A stretch of 64,000 bases of DNA, taken from Megamerina dolium (taxonomy: Eukaryota; Arthropoda; Insecta; Diptera; Megamerinidae). The notes beneath the pieces are model-generated. The model saw only the letters and a program-made list of their open reading frames with translations. It was not told where the DNA came from and made no database searches. Where the stretch lies: NCBI GenBank assembly GCA_963854835.1, contig OY978526.1, positions 43,129,140 to 43,193,139 on the forward strand, written 5' to 3'. The position numbers and the translations under genes are program-made. Of the stretch, positions 26,831 through 39,034 are shown piece after piece. Every line of letters starts with the position of its first letter. Positions within the stretch are counted from its first letter, which is position 1.

Positions 26831-27761
26831 CAGTGGCGTTACAGGAATACAAAAATTAGGAATAAAAAATATCTAAAGTCAAAATCCCAATTTCTAAAAA
26901 CCAATAAGGACGAAATTGAACAAAACATTTGCATAGCGTCCTCCTATAGGTAATTTAAGTAATTTTTGTGAGCAACATATGTATAAGATTAGTGAAATCT
27001 CGACATGGTCTGTTAGTGTATATATAAGATAAGTGAAAGGTCAGTGAGTGTATGACAGACAAAAATGTTTAATTAGGTATAAATTGAATTCCCCGAACAT
27101 GTTTTATTTAATGAAAATCATTCAAATAAAAATACTATCACCTTAACTACTAAAATGTCCACTTTCTCATCTCATCATATCGTAAGTAAATATTAGTAGG
27201 AAACTTCACACAGCATAAGTTGCACAGAATAAAATCTCCTATAGATTGCTTCTTTTATATATTAGATAAAAACAAAACCACCACATAAATCCAATATGAC
27301 TGTTAAGCACTCCTCGGTTGATAGTCAAATTTACTTATTTCGCCCACATCAAAAATCATATTTCTTCTTTGCCCATGCTCGTCAAATTCATGATATAATT
27401 TTTGAAGATAGTCCACTGAAATTGAAGACAATAGACGTGTGGATAATACTATACAAGAAATTTTGGCTTGAGAAAGCAACACGACAAAACACCGACTCCT
27501 CCATTAAAGTAGCAGAATTGCTCTAAACCCCTATGCCCAAAGAAGAAAGAAATTACTCGAAAGGAAGCAGTTGGAGTACCACAAAGAGATCGAGAAAGGA
27601 GTTCGACAAATCCTATTATTCGAAAGACTTAAAAAAGTTGAGCGAAAAGGCAACTACCTTGAAAAATACATTTATTTTTGTTTGAACAAATTAATTTTGT
27701 GTTTCAAAAAATGAATCATATTCTCGTTTCCCAAATGTCAAATATATATGAACCGCCACTG
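26831..27761. mobile_element. Non-autonomous Tc1-like element (931 bp) with TA duplication
   Basis: The left end CAGTGGCG starts at 26831 and its exact reverse complement CGCCACTG ends at 27761. Both are flanked by TA (26829-26830 and 27762-27763), the target duplication of Tc1/mariner elements. CAGTG is a common Tc1-type terminus. Beyond the 8 terminal bases the ends agree only loosely. A 76-codon plus-strand frame (27296-27526) shows no transposase motif. I take it as a deletion derivative or a very decayed element, and the short terminal match leaves room for coincidence. Confidence 0.45.
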
Positions 27762-27763
27762 TA

Positions 27764-28358
27764 CATACATAAATTTTGTATGTCAGCTTCAAAATAAAAT
27801 TCTTTTCAAATTCTTATCAGAAAAATCAAATCAATGATATATATACCTGTCCACCCAAATAAATGGAAAGAGGACAAAAAAGAACCCACTTAAGCAAAAT
27901 AAATCTTTTCAAAAGAATTTCTATGCTTGATTTAGTGTAAAATCACATGAAATCTGTTAGAAAAATATACATATATCTACATATACTACAGTGGATAGAA
28001 TGTTTTTCGTAAATCGTGACTAAAAACATGTGACCCCAAAATAAACACTCTCCGATTGCTCTAAAAGCTTGCAATCAGCAAATGCATCAGAAAATAAAGC
28101 TTTTTATTTATACTCCACGTTTAACGTAGCAATAGTAACAGCAGCAACTAAGCGCCATAAGCATTTGGAAAAACAATTTCGAATTCTAATACATGCACTC
28201 TCATACTATTGTCCAATTTCGAAACTCAGTTTATTTACCACTTACGAAATTGAGGAGAAGAAATGGCTCTTTGAAGACATGTATTCGTAATTGCCAAATT
28301 ATTGCACCGATGGGAATGATGTCCAGCTCTTGCTTTAGAGTATAAAATAAATAATATA
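27764..28358. other. Non-coding stretch
   Basis: No gene. A second isolated CAGTGGATAG sequence at about 27993 resembles a Tc1 end without a partner. Confidence 0.5.
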
Positions 28359-29478
28359 CAGGGTATTTCAACAAGATCTGTCATTTTAAATTTCCCATTA
28401 TTTTTCAGATGTCAACATACGACTGTCATTATTTGACATTTCAAAAAGGACAACTAGAGATTTTCAGATATGGATCGATTCAGCTCACATAGCGCATTGA
28501 AATAGTGAAAAATCACTACATAAATGGTGAAAATATCGCGAACACGATTTGTAAAGTTCGTACAGTTGTTGGCCTTCATCAAGCACCTTTTCGCACAGCT
28601 ATAGTGAAATTAATATATAAATTCGAACGTCTTGGACGTTAGTGATGTAATGACTTCAACTCGTTCTCGCCCGGCTAGGACAACTGAAAATATCGCAGCT
28701 GTAGCTGAGAGTGTGGCTGATATTCTCGGGTTGTCCATTTCGAGACGGTCACAGAAATTTGTCCTATCCAAAGCCACTTTGTATCCTATTTTGCAAAAAT
28801 TTTGGCTTACATGCTTATAAGGTGCACTTTATATAAGAACTGAAGCTTTCAGACAATGGAAAACGCCATACGTTCGCTGAATGGGTGCTAGAAATTATGG
28901 AGAAGATTATGATTTCTCAAAAAAAATTATTTTGAGGGATAAGGCTCGTATTTATCATCTGTCTGGATACGGGAAAAGCAGAACTGTTGCATCTGAGGCT
29001 CCGAAAACCCAAGAGAATTGGTCGACCAACCTCTCCATCTACAAGAAGTGAGCGTTTGTTACAGTTTTTGGACTGGCGGTGTTATTGAACCACTTTGTTG
29101 AAAATGATGCTGGTGTGACCGTTATAGTGAATGGATTGCGGTACCGAATGATGTTGACTAACATTTTTTTGGCCTGAAATTGCTATGCTATTGATGTGGA
29201 TGACGTTTATGCCTTTTATGATGACAATGCCTCTATTCCGTGAGAAATTTCCTAGACGTGTGCTTTCTCAAAATGGATACTTTGAGTGGCCGCCGAGATC
29301 ATGGGACTTGACAAAATTCGACTTTTTTATTTGGGGCTACTTTAAAAATAAAGTATATGCCAATGCTCAGCAAATATTGAAGCACTTAATGACAATATTA
29401 GAGCTGTTATTTGCAAAATACAGCCGCAATTCTGCGAAAATGTGATGAAAAATATCATCAAATAATGGCCATATACAA
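28359..29478 (+). pseudogene. Tc1/mariner-superfamily transposase, heavily mutated second copy
   Basis: A TA followed by CAGGGTATTTCAACAAGA marks a likely left end. ATG at 28470 begins MDRFSSHSALK. Shifting frames then read KNHYINGENIANT, ENIAAVAESVAD and ISRRSQKF, matching the helix-turn-helix half of the element at 20.9 kb (ENIAAVAESVHE). Later come a degraded first-Asp block (around 28920-28960) and WPPRSWDLTKFDFFIWGYFKNK around the third Asp, a block that the 20.9-kb copy has lost. At least five frameshifts or stops occur and the second-Asp motif is unreadable. The coding end is near 29465. No right terminus was identified. Confidence 0.7.
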
Positions 29479-29599
29479 GAAGAGTACTTTGGATTCGATT
29501 ATCAGCTCTTTTCTCGTTGAAAGACGATGTACAAAAGTTAAAGAAAAAAGTACGAAACGGAAGTGCCAAGTAAGTATCAATTGTGGGAGGTCTTCACAA

Positions 29600-30010
29600 T
29601 TTGAAGAGAGTACAAGTGAGGCTCATTGATTTCTCACCGAACCTTATCCTGAATACGTTCCATCGATTTCAACGTGTGAAAGATGGTTTGTGTGGTACAG
29701 AAATTGTGATTATGAGTGGTCATGATTCAACATCGACTGCCAATCCAAATATACATGGTTTCAACCTTAGGCACCGCTTATGGTGGGATCAGACTTGTCT
29801 TATATGAGCTATTTTAACTGGGTGGAACTGGATGGAAAGCCACGATAAAGTAATTTTTCAATACAACAATTTTCAACCACATGTTGCATAAGTCGTCAAA
29901 AAGATATTAGAAGCGCTGAACTAGGGTCTATTACTACAGCCGCTGTTTATCCTAGATAAGAATGAGGATATTTTGAAAATGAGGATAGCCAATACTTTGA
30001 ATAAAACTTT
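29600..30010 (+). pseudogene. Mariner transposase remnant, third lineage
   Basis: Plus-strand frames give KWFVWYRNCDYEWS, then NPNIHGFNLRHRLWWDQTC, then DKVIFQYNNFQPHVA and VVKKILEAL. This is the usual mariner order: HTH end, IHG..LWWD block, and the block around the second catalytic Asp (here Asp is replaced, reading YNNFQPH). The C-terminal part is mostly deleted, ending with MRIANTLNKTLF. Several stops interrupt it, and terminal repeats were not found. The copy is inactive and clearly different from the 35-kb mariner. Confidence 0.55.
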
Positions 30011-30271
30011 ATTTTGCCATTCTTTCACAATATGTAAGTGACCAAAAGACCCACATTTTACTTTCACTATTTGGACAATTTTAACTGGAGATTTGGGTAA
30101 AAGGAGTGTGCGTGCACGATTTGTACCACATGCTCGTTTAGTAAATTGCAGTAAAAGAGATTTTGAATTTTTTTTTTTTTTTATTCTTATCATCGACCAA
30201 CCACCATATTCTTATTTCTTAATAAATTTGAACAAGAAAATTGTTTTTCTCATAAAAAGTGTTCACCTTTT

Positions 30272-31215
30272 TATACCCTGCATAATGCAATATGCAAGGT
30301 ATATTCATTTCGGTCAGATGTTTGTGTCCACTTGAAGGAATCTCCGGAGATATAGACATAGATATATATTCGTGATCAGCGTCGCTTAAATTTTCGATTT
30401 AACGATGTCCGTCCGTCCGTCCGTCCGTCTGTCTGTCACCTGGCTGGTTCGCACGATAACTTGAGTAAATATTGAGCAAGGGTACGAAGGGGATTGGTAT
30501 TGGGCATGATCGGTCAATAGCCACGCCCACACCAAGCATTCAAAGCGACTAACCTCGAAATTTTCAAAATGTTTAACTTCCTATAACTCACTTAATATAT
30601 CACCTGGGACAACAATATTTGGCACATAGAGTTACATTATACTACTACATAACCCTGCCAAAAATAGGCTAGCCACGCCTACTTTTGATAGTAGCCCCCA
30701 TACAAAATGACTGAAATTCTTTTAAATTGAAACAGCCGTAACTTCGGCAATCTTCTATCTGGAATAACCATAATTGACACTTAGATTAACATGGTAGTCA
30801 GAAATAATATGGCACAAAATCAGTGTGCCACGCCCACTCCTTCTTGGTTCTCCCATACAAAGTTGAGGAAATTAAACAAAAAAGTTAACCGCCATAACTT
30901 GCAAACTATTCAACGTAGGACAACCAAATTTGAGGTGTGGATTAATATTGAAAAATTAATTGGATTTACCAGAAAGAGGTAAGCCACGCCCACTTTTTAT
31001 ATAGCTCCCATACTAAGCCTCGGAATTATCTTAAAATCCTTTAAATTATCCCTTTTACAACCCTCATAACATACAAAGTACTTCGTCAAAGTCAACCATA
31101 TTTCGGGTCTAAATTAGTAGTATATGCAAAAATTGTTTTTCTAAAAGTGGAAATAAAAGAAATGATGGATATTCGAGTAAACTTTTTATATATAAATTTA
31201 CATATGCAGGGTATA
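30272..31215 (+). mobile_element. Dispersed non-coding element with 13-bp terminal inverted repeats
   Basis: The element starts with TATACCCTGCATA (30272-30284) and ends with its perfect reverse complement TATGCAGGGTATA (31203-31215), 944 bp in all. Inside are a (GTCC/GTCT)n tract near 30409-30438 and repeated 'gccacgcc(t/c)ac...ctcccatac' units. No long reading frame is present. The decayed copy at 2775-3700 shares the block order. Similar 'tataccctgca' repeats are frequent in fly genomes. I infer a non-autonomous element of unknown superfamily, and no clear target duplication was identified. Confidence 0.6.
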
Positions 31216-33209
31216 GTTTGGTCGGCCCCAGCCGACTGTAAGGAGATTTTTCAATACATATATTCGTACTTGATTGTTTGCATTGTTGTTGTTGATGCTG
31301 TTTCCCAAATTGGTCCTTAGCAGTACAGCGTTTCGAGAAATAAGTTGATAGGATCAAGTTCAATGTGAACAAATGGTACGAATATGTCCTGTGGGTTAAT
31401 AACCGCAAACCCCGGCTTTCCAGCATATAATCGGCAAATTGTTGCAAAACTATCCCATCGTGATTTCTACCCTCAGAACGACGTGTAAGGAGCGCGGTTA
31501 CATCGAGATTTGGTGAAAATTAAAAAAAAAACACGATACCAAAGATTTCGGAACGAGCTCATCTTAAACTACTATTGTTAGACTCTAAAAGTCTCTTAGA
31601 CTCAGTGCAACTACTCTTCATTTCTGACTTATCACTATTTATCGAATGAATGACCAGTAATTATAAAAAATAGTAAAAAAAAAAAAGTTTATTCCTTGTA
31701 TAAATCAAAAACTAGAACCAATCATAGTTCCAAAATCGTATATACTCGAAAATGTATGACCAAAATTTCAAGTCAATCGGAGTATTGATTATAACAACAA
31801 GATAAATTAGCTTGATTTTTCAAGTTCAAAATGTTTCGTATTTACTCACACTGTGTGCTACGTCAATATTAAAAGTATTTTGTCCACACTTTGGGAATGT
31901 GCTTTTAATAATACAAATTGTAAAAATCAACAACAAAACAAATAAATTTCCAATCACAGCATCATCAACCCTATTCAAGCGGAAATTACAACTAACACCC
32001 ACATATATTTTCTGTGTCAAATGCTACGTACTGCTATACTACGCCAACCACAAGTCAAAAGTTTATAAATTACATCTTGTGACACAATTGAAAATGGCTT
32101 AAACAATTTCAAGTCCATTTTGAGCCATTATTATTACGCAATTTACTAGTAATTTAGTCTATTGTATCCTTATCCATTCGTCAGTATCACAATTATTGCT
32201 GATTTTGTGGACAACTTTCAATACGAATTAAGTAGGCAAGTTTGAAGTGATCATTTGTTAGAAAGGTTACCAGCAGTTCATCAAAAAATTCGGAAAACAT
32301 TTATTTATTATTTTTGGATTATTTGAATATTACTCATTGAATTGTACTCAATACAATGGAACAACAGAATAAACGAAGGAACTTGATATGTGTGTTTCCA
32401 TTTAAATAATCTCTGGGTATTTTGACCTTTTGTAAGCTAAAGGAAGCAGCGAAATAAATACACAAATCATTTAAATTGCCATACATGCGCACGTAGAAGA
32501 GTACGGGTAAATTTCGTCCTCCTTCTCCGTAACTTCTATTTTACATTTCATATATCAATATAATAGCTTAAAGTGTTAAATTTTGAACTATACAATATAT
32601 ATCAATATATACACATAAATACTCTATATGTGAATACAAAAGTTGTAATAAAATCAACACAATTTAAAACTTATAGAAGATTTAACAAGTTCTCCCCAAA
32701 GAGACGCAATACTAAATATAAATGCATCAATGAAAAACAGAAGCATAATAGAATGAAAATCTATGCATTTATTGCCATAGTACTGTGTCTGCTGCCTAAG
32801 CGTTTAATTCAATTTACTCGAAAATAAGCAATTGAGGGACGAGAGATTTACTTAAATAAATTTCACTCTGTACAATCAAGTTATTGAACATATGAAATAA
32901 TGGAATGAGTGGCATGTGTGTGTGTGTATATAGAACTAATAAAAATGACTCGAGTATATACGTTTACATACTTCTTCATATAACTCATACCAAAAGGATG
33001 CTCGCACAATATGTATTGAAAGGATTAGTTTTTCATTCATTTTTCGTTTTGTTGTTTGATTTTCCCTTTTCTTTTTTTTTTTTTCTTACATTTTCTTCTA
33101 ATAGAATATGTAACGAAACAATATTTTCACACTAAATTGCATTTTCTTGTAAAATTCGTAGCAATGTCCTGCACATGGTGTTAACATTCCAACCGCCAGC
33201 AGTACTTAC
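31216..33209. other. Non-coding stretch
   Basis: No gene is recognised. The first part contains a CCCCAGCCGACTGTAAGG segment next to the repeat end. The rest is AT-rich with poly(A) near 31675-31686 and poly(T) near 33071-33084. Confidence 0.5.
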
Positions 33210-33288
33210 AATGTACGCATGCCTTTTGGTATTTGACTTGCCAAGTATGGTATTGGCCTGGTGTAAACGAATTACTGGACAACTCCAT
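33210..33288 (-). other. Candidate coding exon with strong donor
   Basis: On the minus strand an ATG (33288-33286, context ATAATGG) opens a 26-codon frame, MELSSNSFTPGQYHTWQVKY and six more residues, running without a stop into a strong donor, T|GTAAGTAC (intron from 33209). Codon composition is less AT-biased than the flanks. No acceptor was found upstream, so it would be a first coding exon. A rival reading exists: the plus strand reads WYWPGVNELLDN here, resembling the Trp-Pro-Gly segment of retroelement integrases, so this could be a retroelement relic. I cannot decide between the two. Confidence 0.25.
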
Positions 33289-33289
33289 T

Positions 33290-35060
33290 ATTTTAGCAAG
33301 TAAATTGCTTTGTAATCGTTTTACAAAACATCCGAGACTATTATCGTGTCATCATTGTTGTCGTTGTCGATGGTTGATGGGTTGTTTTTTTTTTGTGTAA
33401 ATGCACTGGTAAGATGAAGTATTAATAAGAAAATAAAATAAAAAACAATTTTGCCTGCATCGACCATTATTTGTGTATATACGTGTGTCTATTTCCATTA
33501 TGTTTCTTCTTCTTCTTCTAGTTTGCCATTCTTCTATACGAAAAATTAAAAAAAAAAAATACTCTTTGATTAAAGCTGCAAACGATGATGTAGTCAAATA
33601 ATGTGATTATTTTCGCAACAATTTTTATATAAATATTAATAACTATGCTCTAACTTTGATGTTATTATTGCAAGATTATGTAATTATGCTGCAATCAAAA
33701 AAGTTTTCAATATAAAATGAAACTCTCAAAAAAGCTATTCACTTTATCGAATATATATGTAGTATGACCTCTATAACACCATACATTCGCTTGTACATGT
33801 TAGTGTGAATATGAACAGCAATTATTAGCTATATGTATGTACTTCTATACAATTTTATTAACTTTCTTCGATAGTTTGGTTTCTTTCATGAAGCATCTTA
33901 TCAAGTTACTGATGTACGTGTGGCTAATTTAGTTAATACAGTGAAGGTAAATGTGTGTGCGTGCTTAAGGACTTTTAATAAAACTTAAATAAAAACTAAC
34001 TCAAAGTTTTATTTCTTTTTTTATTTTTGTATATTTATTCTTGATACAAGTATTAATAATAATCGATATCAATTGGAAATATTTTGCGTCACCTAGAGAT
34101 GATGATCTTTAGCTCCTTTTATGCTTTTGTGTATTTTGTTATCTTTTGTTCCATACTAACTTTGAAAATTAATTGCAATAAATGTCGTGAGCACTTTTTG
34201 ACTTGCTTTATATACGAAAGTATTGCTAGATATCTAATCAGTAAAGCAATCAATGCGCTCAACACCAGCGTAATACTAAAGAGAGTTGTATTTATATCTT
34301 CTTATAAGTATATTTTTATATAAACAAATGAAATAAATATACTTTAATATGACTGAAGTCAGTTGTTTCCTTGGAATACTGCTGATTAATCTCAATCGCA
34401 TAAGTCTCTGATGATTTACAAGATTTAGAATCAATGCGTCAAAATATATGGGAAATTATATAACTTTCTTCAAGGTTAGTCAATAATTCTATTTTTTTTT
34501 TTTTGATATGGTGCTATCACCATTTGCTCAACTCTTATCCTTTTATTATCATCATGCAACTCTTATACTTTTATTATCATCAAGATTACCAAGATTTTGC
34601 AAACACAATATTTTCGGGTGAACACAATGAAATTCTGTTAATTTTGAAGGTTATCCAAGACTAATTTTGACATTGTCAAACAGGTATGAATTTTGGTACA
34701 CACCATAATTTTATTACACAAGAGTTTTATGATCAAAGTCATATTGTTATATCAAATAAGCAAAATATATAATATTAATGCATTCACAATCAACTTTTCT
34801 CAACTTTTCTCAACTTTTTCGATAATTTTAATATTTTGAAGCTAAAACTAAAAAGCGAAACATATTAAAATGTATCATAAAATAATAATATGAATTGAAT
34901 TTTTTTTTAAATTATGTTTATTTCGTATATAAGCTCATAATTATTATTTTTTATTAGTAATTTAGATTTTAATTGTATTTTATTTAATAAAATGGCTGGT
35001 ATTTTGTTCTTCTTTTACCCTTTACCCTTTTTGTGAAATTTGTAGATCAAAAATGTCAGA
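33290..35060. other. Non-coding stretch
   Basis: AT-rich, with short tandem 'caacttttct' repeats near 34792-34815 and 'ctcttatc/acttttattatcatca' duplications at about 34528-34582. No gene is seen. Confidence 0.5.
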
Positions 35061-35062
35061 TA

Positions 35063-36278
35063 CAAGGTGTGACAATTATGTATTATTACTAGAACCATAT
35101 CTTAGCAACCAAGTGCGCCATCTATGTGTGAGCACATGTATTTTGAAGCTTCAACCTTCTTCTACTAACTGACATGGCATTTGGTTGGCATTTAATGTTT
35201 ATTGACATTCATTTTACAAAACACATGTTCGTTTGATGTTGAAATTTTAACATGGAGCAAAGAGCGGTCATTAAATTCCACGCAAAAATTGGTAAAAGTG
35301 CATCAGAAACGTTCGGAATGATGCAGCAAGCGTATGGCGAGGCTTGTTTATCAAGATCAAATATTTTTATATGGTTTGTGGATGGCAGAGAGTCGCTGGA
35401 AGATGAAATAAAAGAAGGAAGGCCAATTTCAGTGCGGATGCCGGAAGCGATCCAAAAAGTTCGTGATTTTATTACAGAAGACCGCAATGCTTCAGTGAAA
35501 ATTATGGAAGAGGCCTTAAACATCAACAGAGGAACTATCCGACTCATTCTTCACGAGGATTTGGGCAAAACAAAGGTCTGCGCGAGATTTGTTCCACACA
35601 CATTGACCGAGGACCAAAAATTAATGAGAGTCGCATTTTAGCTGTCATTCTGGTTGCAGCTGCAGAAAATGATCTAAACTTCCTGAAAACAATTGTTATG
35701 GGTGATGAAACATGGTGTTTGCAATACAATCCAGACACCAAGCGTCAAAATGCGGAATGGAAATCAAACACATTCTTCGATAGCAAAGGAATTATCCACA
35801 AAGAATTTGTTCCAACTGGTCAAACAGTTACTTCGGCATGTTACCTCGAAGTTTTGAAGCGTTTTACCAGAATACCGCGATCCAAAAACTTGGTCTCTGT
35901 TGCACGATAATACACCGAGTCACACAGCTCTCATTGTTCGTCAATTTTTGGCTCGGAATCAGGTCTGTGTGTTGAATCACGCACTGTATTCACCTGATTT
36001 GGCACCGTGCGATTTCTTTTTGTTCCCAAAACTGAAATTGAAGTTGAAAGGATGCTTTTTTGATGACATTCAGACCATACAACGGGCTTCGACGAGGGCA
36101 CTGGAGGCAATTCCGAAAAATGAGCTGGAACACACGTTTGAGTCACTATTAAATCGATGTAACAAGTGTATTAAATCAGGACGAGAATAATTCTATGTAA
36201 ATATACCGAAAAATTAGCAGATATCGCGTTTTATTTGTGTTTCTAGAGGCAGTCTTAATACATAATTGTCGTACCTTG
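35063..36278. mobile_element. Mariner element (DD34D), 1216 bp, complete ends
   Basis: The ends are inverted repeats of about 23 bp (CAAGGTGTGACAATTATGT at left; the right end differs by two bases) and are flanked by TA at 35061-35062 and 36279-36280. The enclosed transposase is broken and is described separately. Preserved ends mean the element could in principle still be recognised by a transposase supplied elsewhere. That is an inference. Confidence 0.85.
35252..36190 (+). pseudogene. Mariner transposase, frameshifted and internally deleted
   Basis: ATG at 35252 opens MEQRAVIKFHAKIGKSASE, the paired-type helix-turn-helix DNA-binding half, with FVDGRESLEDE and GTIRLILHEDLGKTKV following. 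The catalytic half has MGDETWCLQY (first Asp), LHDNTPSHTAL (second) and YSPDLAPCDFFLF (third), with exactly 34 residues between the second and third Asp. Lesions: a frameshift near 35630, an apparent loss of about 20 codons after NAEWKS near 35765, and a frameshift near 35867. The C-terminus ends at 36190. All catalytic residues survive, but no continuous protein can be made. Confidence 0.85.
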
Positions 36279-36280
36279 TA

Positions 36281-36460
36281 CTTTTCTGTAATTACCATTA
36301 CTATAATACAATTACTACGTTAAAACAAAAATGTTAAGTCATTATTTAACCCTACTTCCCTATTTCTAATAAGTTCCTAATCCTCTATTGAATAAAAGTT
36401 TAAAATAAATTTTTATCGTCCGTATTATATAAAACGGAATCACTTTTTACGCCTGTGTCA
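36281..36460. other. Spacer between mariner and LINE
   Basis: AT-rich sequence with no coding feature. The 5' junction of the truncated LINE is somewhere near 36430-36500. Confidence 0.4.
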
Positions 36461-36469
36461 CATTCAGTC

Positions 36470-39034
36470 ACTCTCAGGCGAAAGTTTGTATTAGTTAAAT
36501 GCTGCCATATTAATAAAATGCAGAATAAAACATCATGTTCTCGAAGATTTCAGTAGCGTCTACTTGCAAGCAACATCTATATGTCTGGAAGAATATATCT
36601 CTAAGCTAGTAATATCTGCGATATACTGTCCCCCAAGATACAGTATTACCGAACAGCAATATAAAGAATTTTTCTCAACTCTTGGTAGCAAATTCTTGGT
36701 TGCTGGCGATTTCAACGCCAAACACACTCACTGGGGCTCCCGCTTAATAACTCCAAAAGGCAGAAGACTATGTTCAATCATCACTAACCATGGCTACGAT
36801 GTTATTTCAAATGGTCAACCGACATATTGGCCGACGGACAAGAGGAAAATACCCGATCTCATAGACTTTGGAGTCGCCAAAGGTTTGCAGATGGAAAATA
36901 TCTCCACAGAGTGTAATTATGATCTATCATCTGACCACTCACTCACGATAATATCTATAAAATCACCAAGTCCCCAAGGTAATTACGTTAGAAAAAAAAT
37001 AGACTGGTTAAAATTCAAGAAATATATAAATTCCCATCTTCCTCTGAGTACTGTATTAAGAAATGGACACGATGTAGACTCAGCACTTTAAAAATTCAAC
37101 CAGCTGCTCTCATTAGCTCTCAGCTCAGCCACCTGCACAAAGGTATGCAAGCAATCAAACTATAGCCCATACACACCAGCCGATATTGAATTGCTAGTAA
37201 GACAGAAAAGAAGACTCCGAAGACAATGGCAAGAATTCAGATCACCGAATCTGAAAACACAACTACAGCACTGCACTCGAAAGTTAAAGCAAGCCTTAAA
37301 AAATAAAAACAACAAAGAGTTAGAAGAGCACATAGCGAAATTAACACCTGGTGAAGCGTCAGACTACTCTTTGTGGAAATCAGCAAAAAACTCAAATCGG
37401 CCAATTCTCACTGATTCCCCCATCCGTTTGAGTGACGGTAATTGGGCTAGAAGCAACTATTGCAAACCACCTAAAAAGTGTGTTTACACCCAATCCACCC
37501 TCTTCACAGTCCTCATTACCAAAATTAACTTCTCAACCTTGCTCAATAACGCTCAAAATTAATAAAAGGACATATTCAAAGCAATTTATAAAGATTTAAA
37601 CCCAAAAAAATCACCTGGTCCAGATAAAATTACCGGTAAAATGATAAAAGAGCTACCTCCGGCTTCAGTAATTCATCTGATGCACATTTTCAATGCTATC
37701 AAAAATTATTATGATAGCAAAACCAGGAAAAGACCCTACAAAAGTTGCATCGTACAGACCTATCAGCCTCCTGCCTCTACTTTCTAAAGTATTCGAAAAG
37801 CTACTTGTCATGAATATAACTCCATTTATTAATCTCAACCAACTGATTCCTCAACATCAGTTTGGATTTAGAAAACAGCACGGCACAATAGAACAAGTCC
37901 ACCGCATTGTAACTCTGATAAGGAACACTTTTGAAGAAAAAAAGTATTGCTCAGCTGTCTTTCTTGATATCACTCAAGCTTTCGATAAAGTATGGCACGA
38001 TGGCCTTATTTACAAACTCAAACTATTACTGCCTGCAAATGTCTCCTCATTGCTTAGTAGCTACCTCACGAAAAGACAATTTCTGGTACATCACAAGGAT
38101 TACACAACAAATCCATTGGATATTCACGCTGGCGTTCCTCAAGGAAGCGTTTTGGGCCCCTTACTGTATCTCTTATACACTACAGATATGCCCAGCAATA
38201 ACCATACATTTATATCGACCTTTGCAGATGATACGGCAATATTGTGCTCTCGCTCTAACCCCATAGAAGCTACTAAACTCCTGCAGACTCATATCGATTC
38301 TCTCGAAATCTGGCTAGCAAAATGGCGTATAAAAGTCAATGAATCAAAGAGCGTACATGTAACCTTCACGCTAAGGCCAGATACATGTCCCCCACTTAAA
38401 ATTAATGGCCAATCAGTTCCACAATGTTCCTCAACAAAGTACTTGGGTATTCACCTCGACAGAAGGCTGATCTGGAAAAATCACATAGAGGCAAAGAAAA
38501 CTCAGATCAAGCTTAAAATTAATCAGTTATGGTGGCTGTTACACAAAATATCAAAGTTGAATCTCGAATACAAAGTGCTATTATATAAAGCAATCCTGAA
38601 GCCAATCTGGACTTATGGTATTCAGTTTTGGGGCACCGCATCTCCCTCAAATATCGAAAAATTGCAGCGAATACAATCCAAGTGTCTGCGAATTATTGTA
38701 AACGCGCCTTGGTATATGAGGAACGTTAACATCCATCGAGATTTAAATGTACCCACAATTTCTGAAGCTACATTCGAAAATTACACAGTCATCAGAATCC
38801 CCTTGCTAGGCAATTGTTGCTGAGCACGGGGCATCGTCGATTAAAAAGAAAAGACACACTGAATATGTTGTGAAATTGCTATACCTCGTGACTCAACAAA
38901 TTGTGATGGAACGTTGGGAATATCACATAATTTTATTTAGTTTGTAAGATTTGATTACATATTGTTAGTTTCTAAGTAATTTTAGAAAGATCCAATAAAA
39001 AAGCTTGTTATAAAAAAAAAAAAAAAAAAAAAAA
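36470..39034 (+). mobile_element. 5'-truncated Jockey-clade LINE with poly(A) tail
   Basis: The copy runs from inside the endonuclease domain to a poly(A) tract at 39013-39034, with AATAAA at 38995. The first ORF (Gag-like) and the start of the endonuclease are missing, the usual 5' truncation of target-primed reverse transcription. I could not identify a target-site duplication. The long A tract suggests relatively recent insertion, although the coding region already carries several lesions. Confidence 0.85.
36510..38873 (+). pseudogene. Jockey-type ORF2: endonuclease plus reverse transcriptase
   Basis: From about 36510 the frame reads AILIK..., then LVISAIYCPPRYSI, FLVAGDFNAKHTHWGSR and SDHSLTIISI, the apurinic-type endonuclease. 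A linker follows (QKRRLRRQWQEF). The reverse transcriptase has SYRPISLLPLLSKVFEKL, AVFLDITQAFDKVWHDG, GVPQGSVLGPLLY and the catalytic FADDTAILC. Lesions: in-frame TAA at 37089-37091, double stop with frameshift at 37560-37566, a small deletion and frameshift near 37690, and a frameshift near 38800, after which the true C-terminus (ending RRLKRKDTLNML) stops at 38871-38873. The catalytic Asp pair is intact but the element is not autonomous. Confidence 0.88.

Noticed and set aside
26408..26953. 181-codon hydrophobic plus-strand frame
   Set aside because: It arises from a pyrimidine-rich tract that encodes Phe/Leu/Ser/Tyr, has no domain, and runs across the left end of the Tc1-like unit at 26831.
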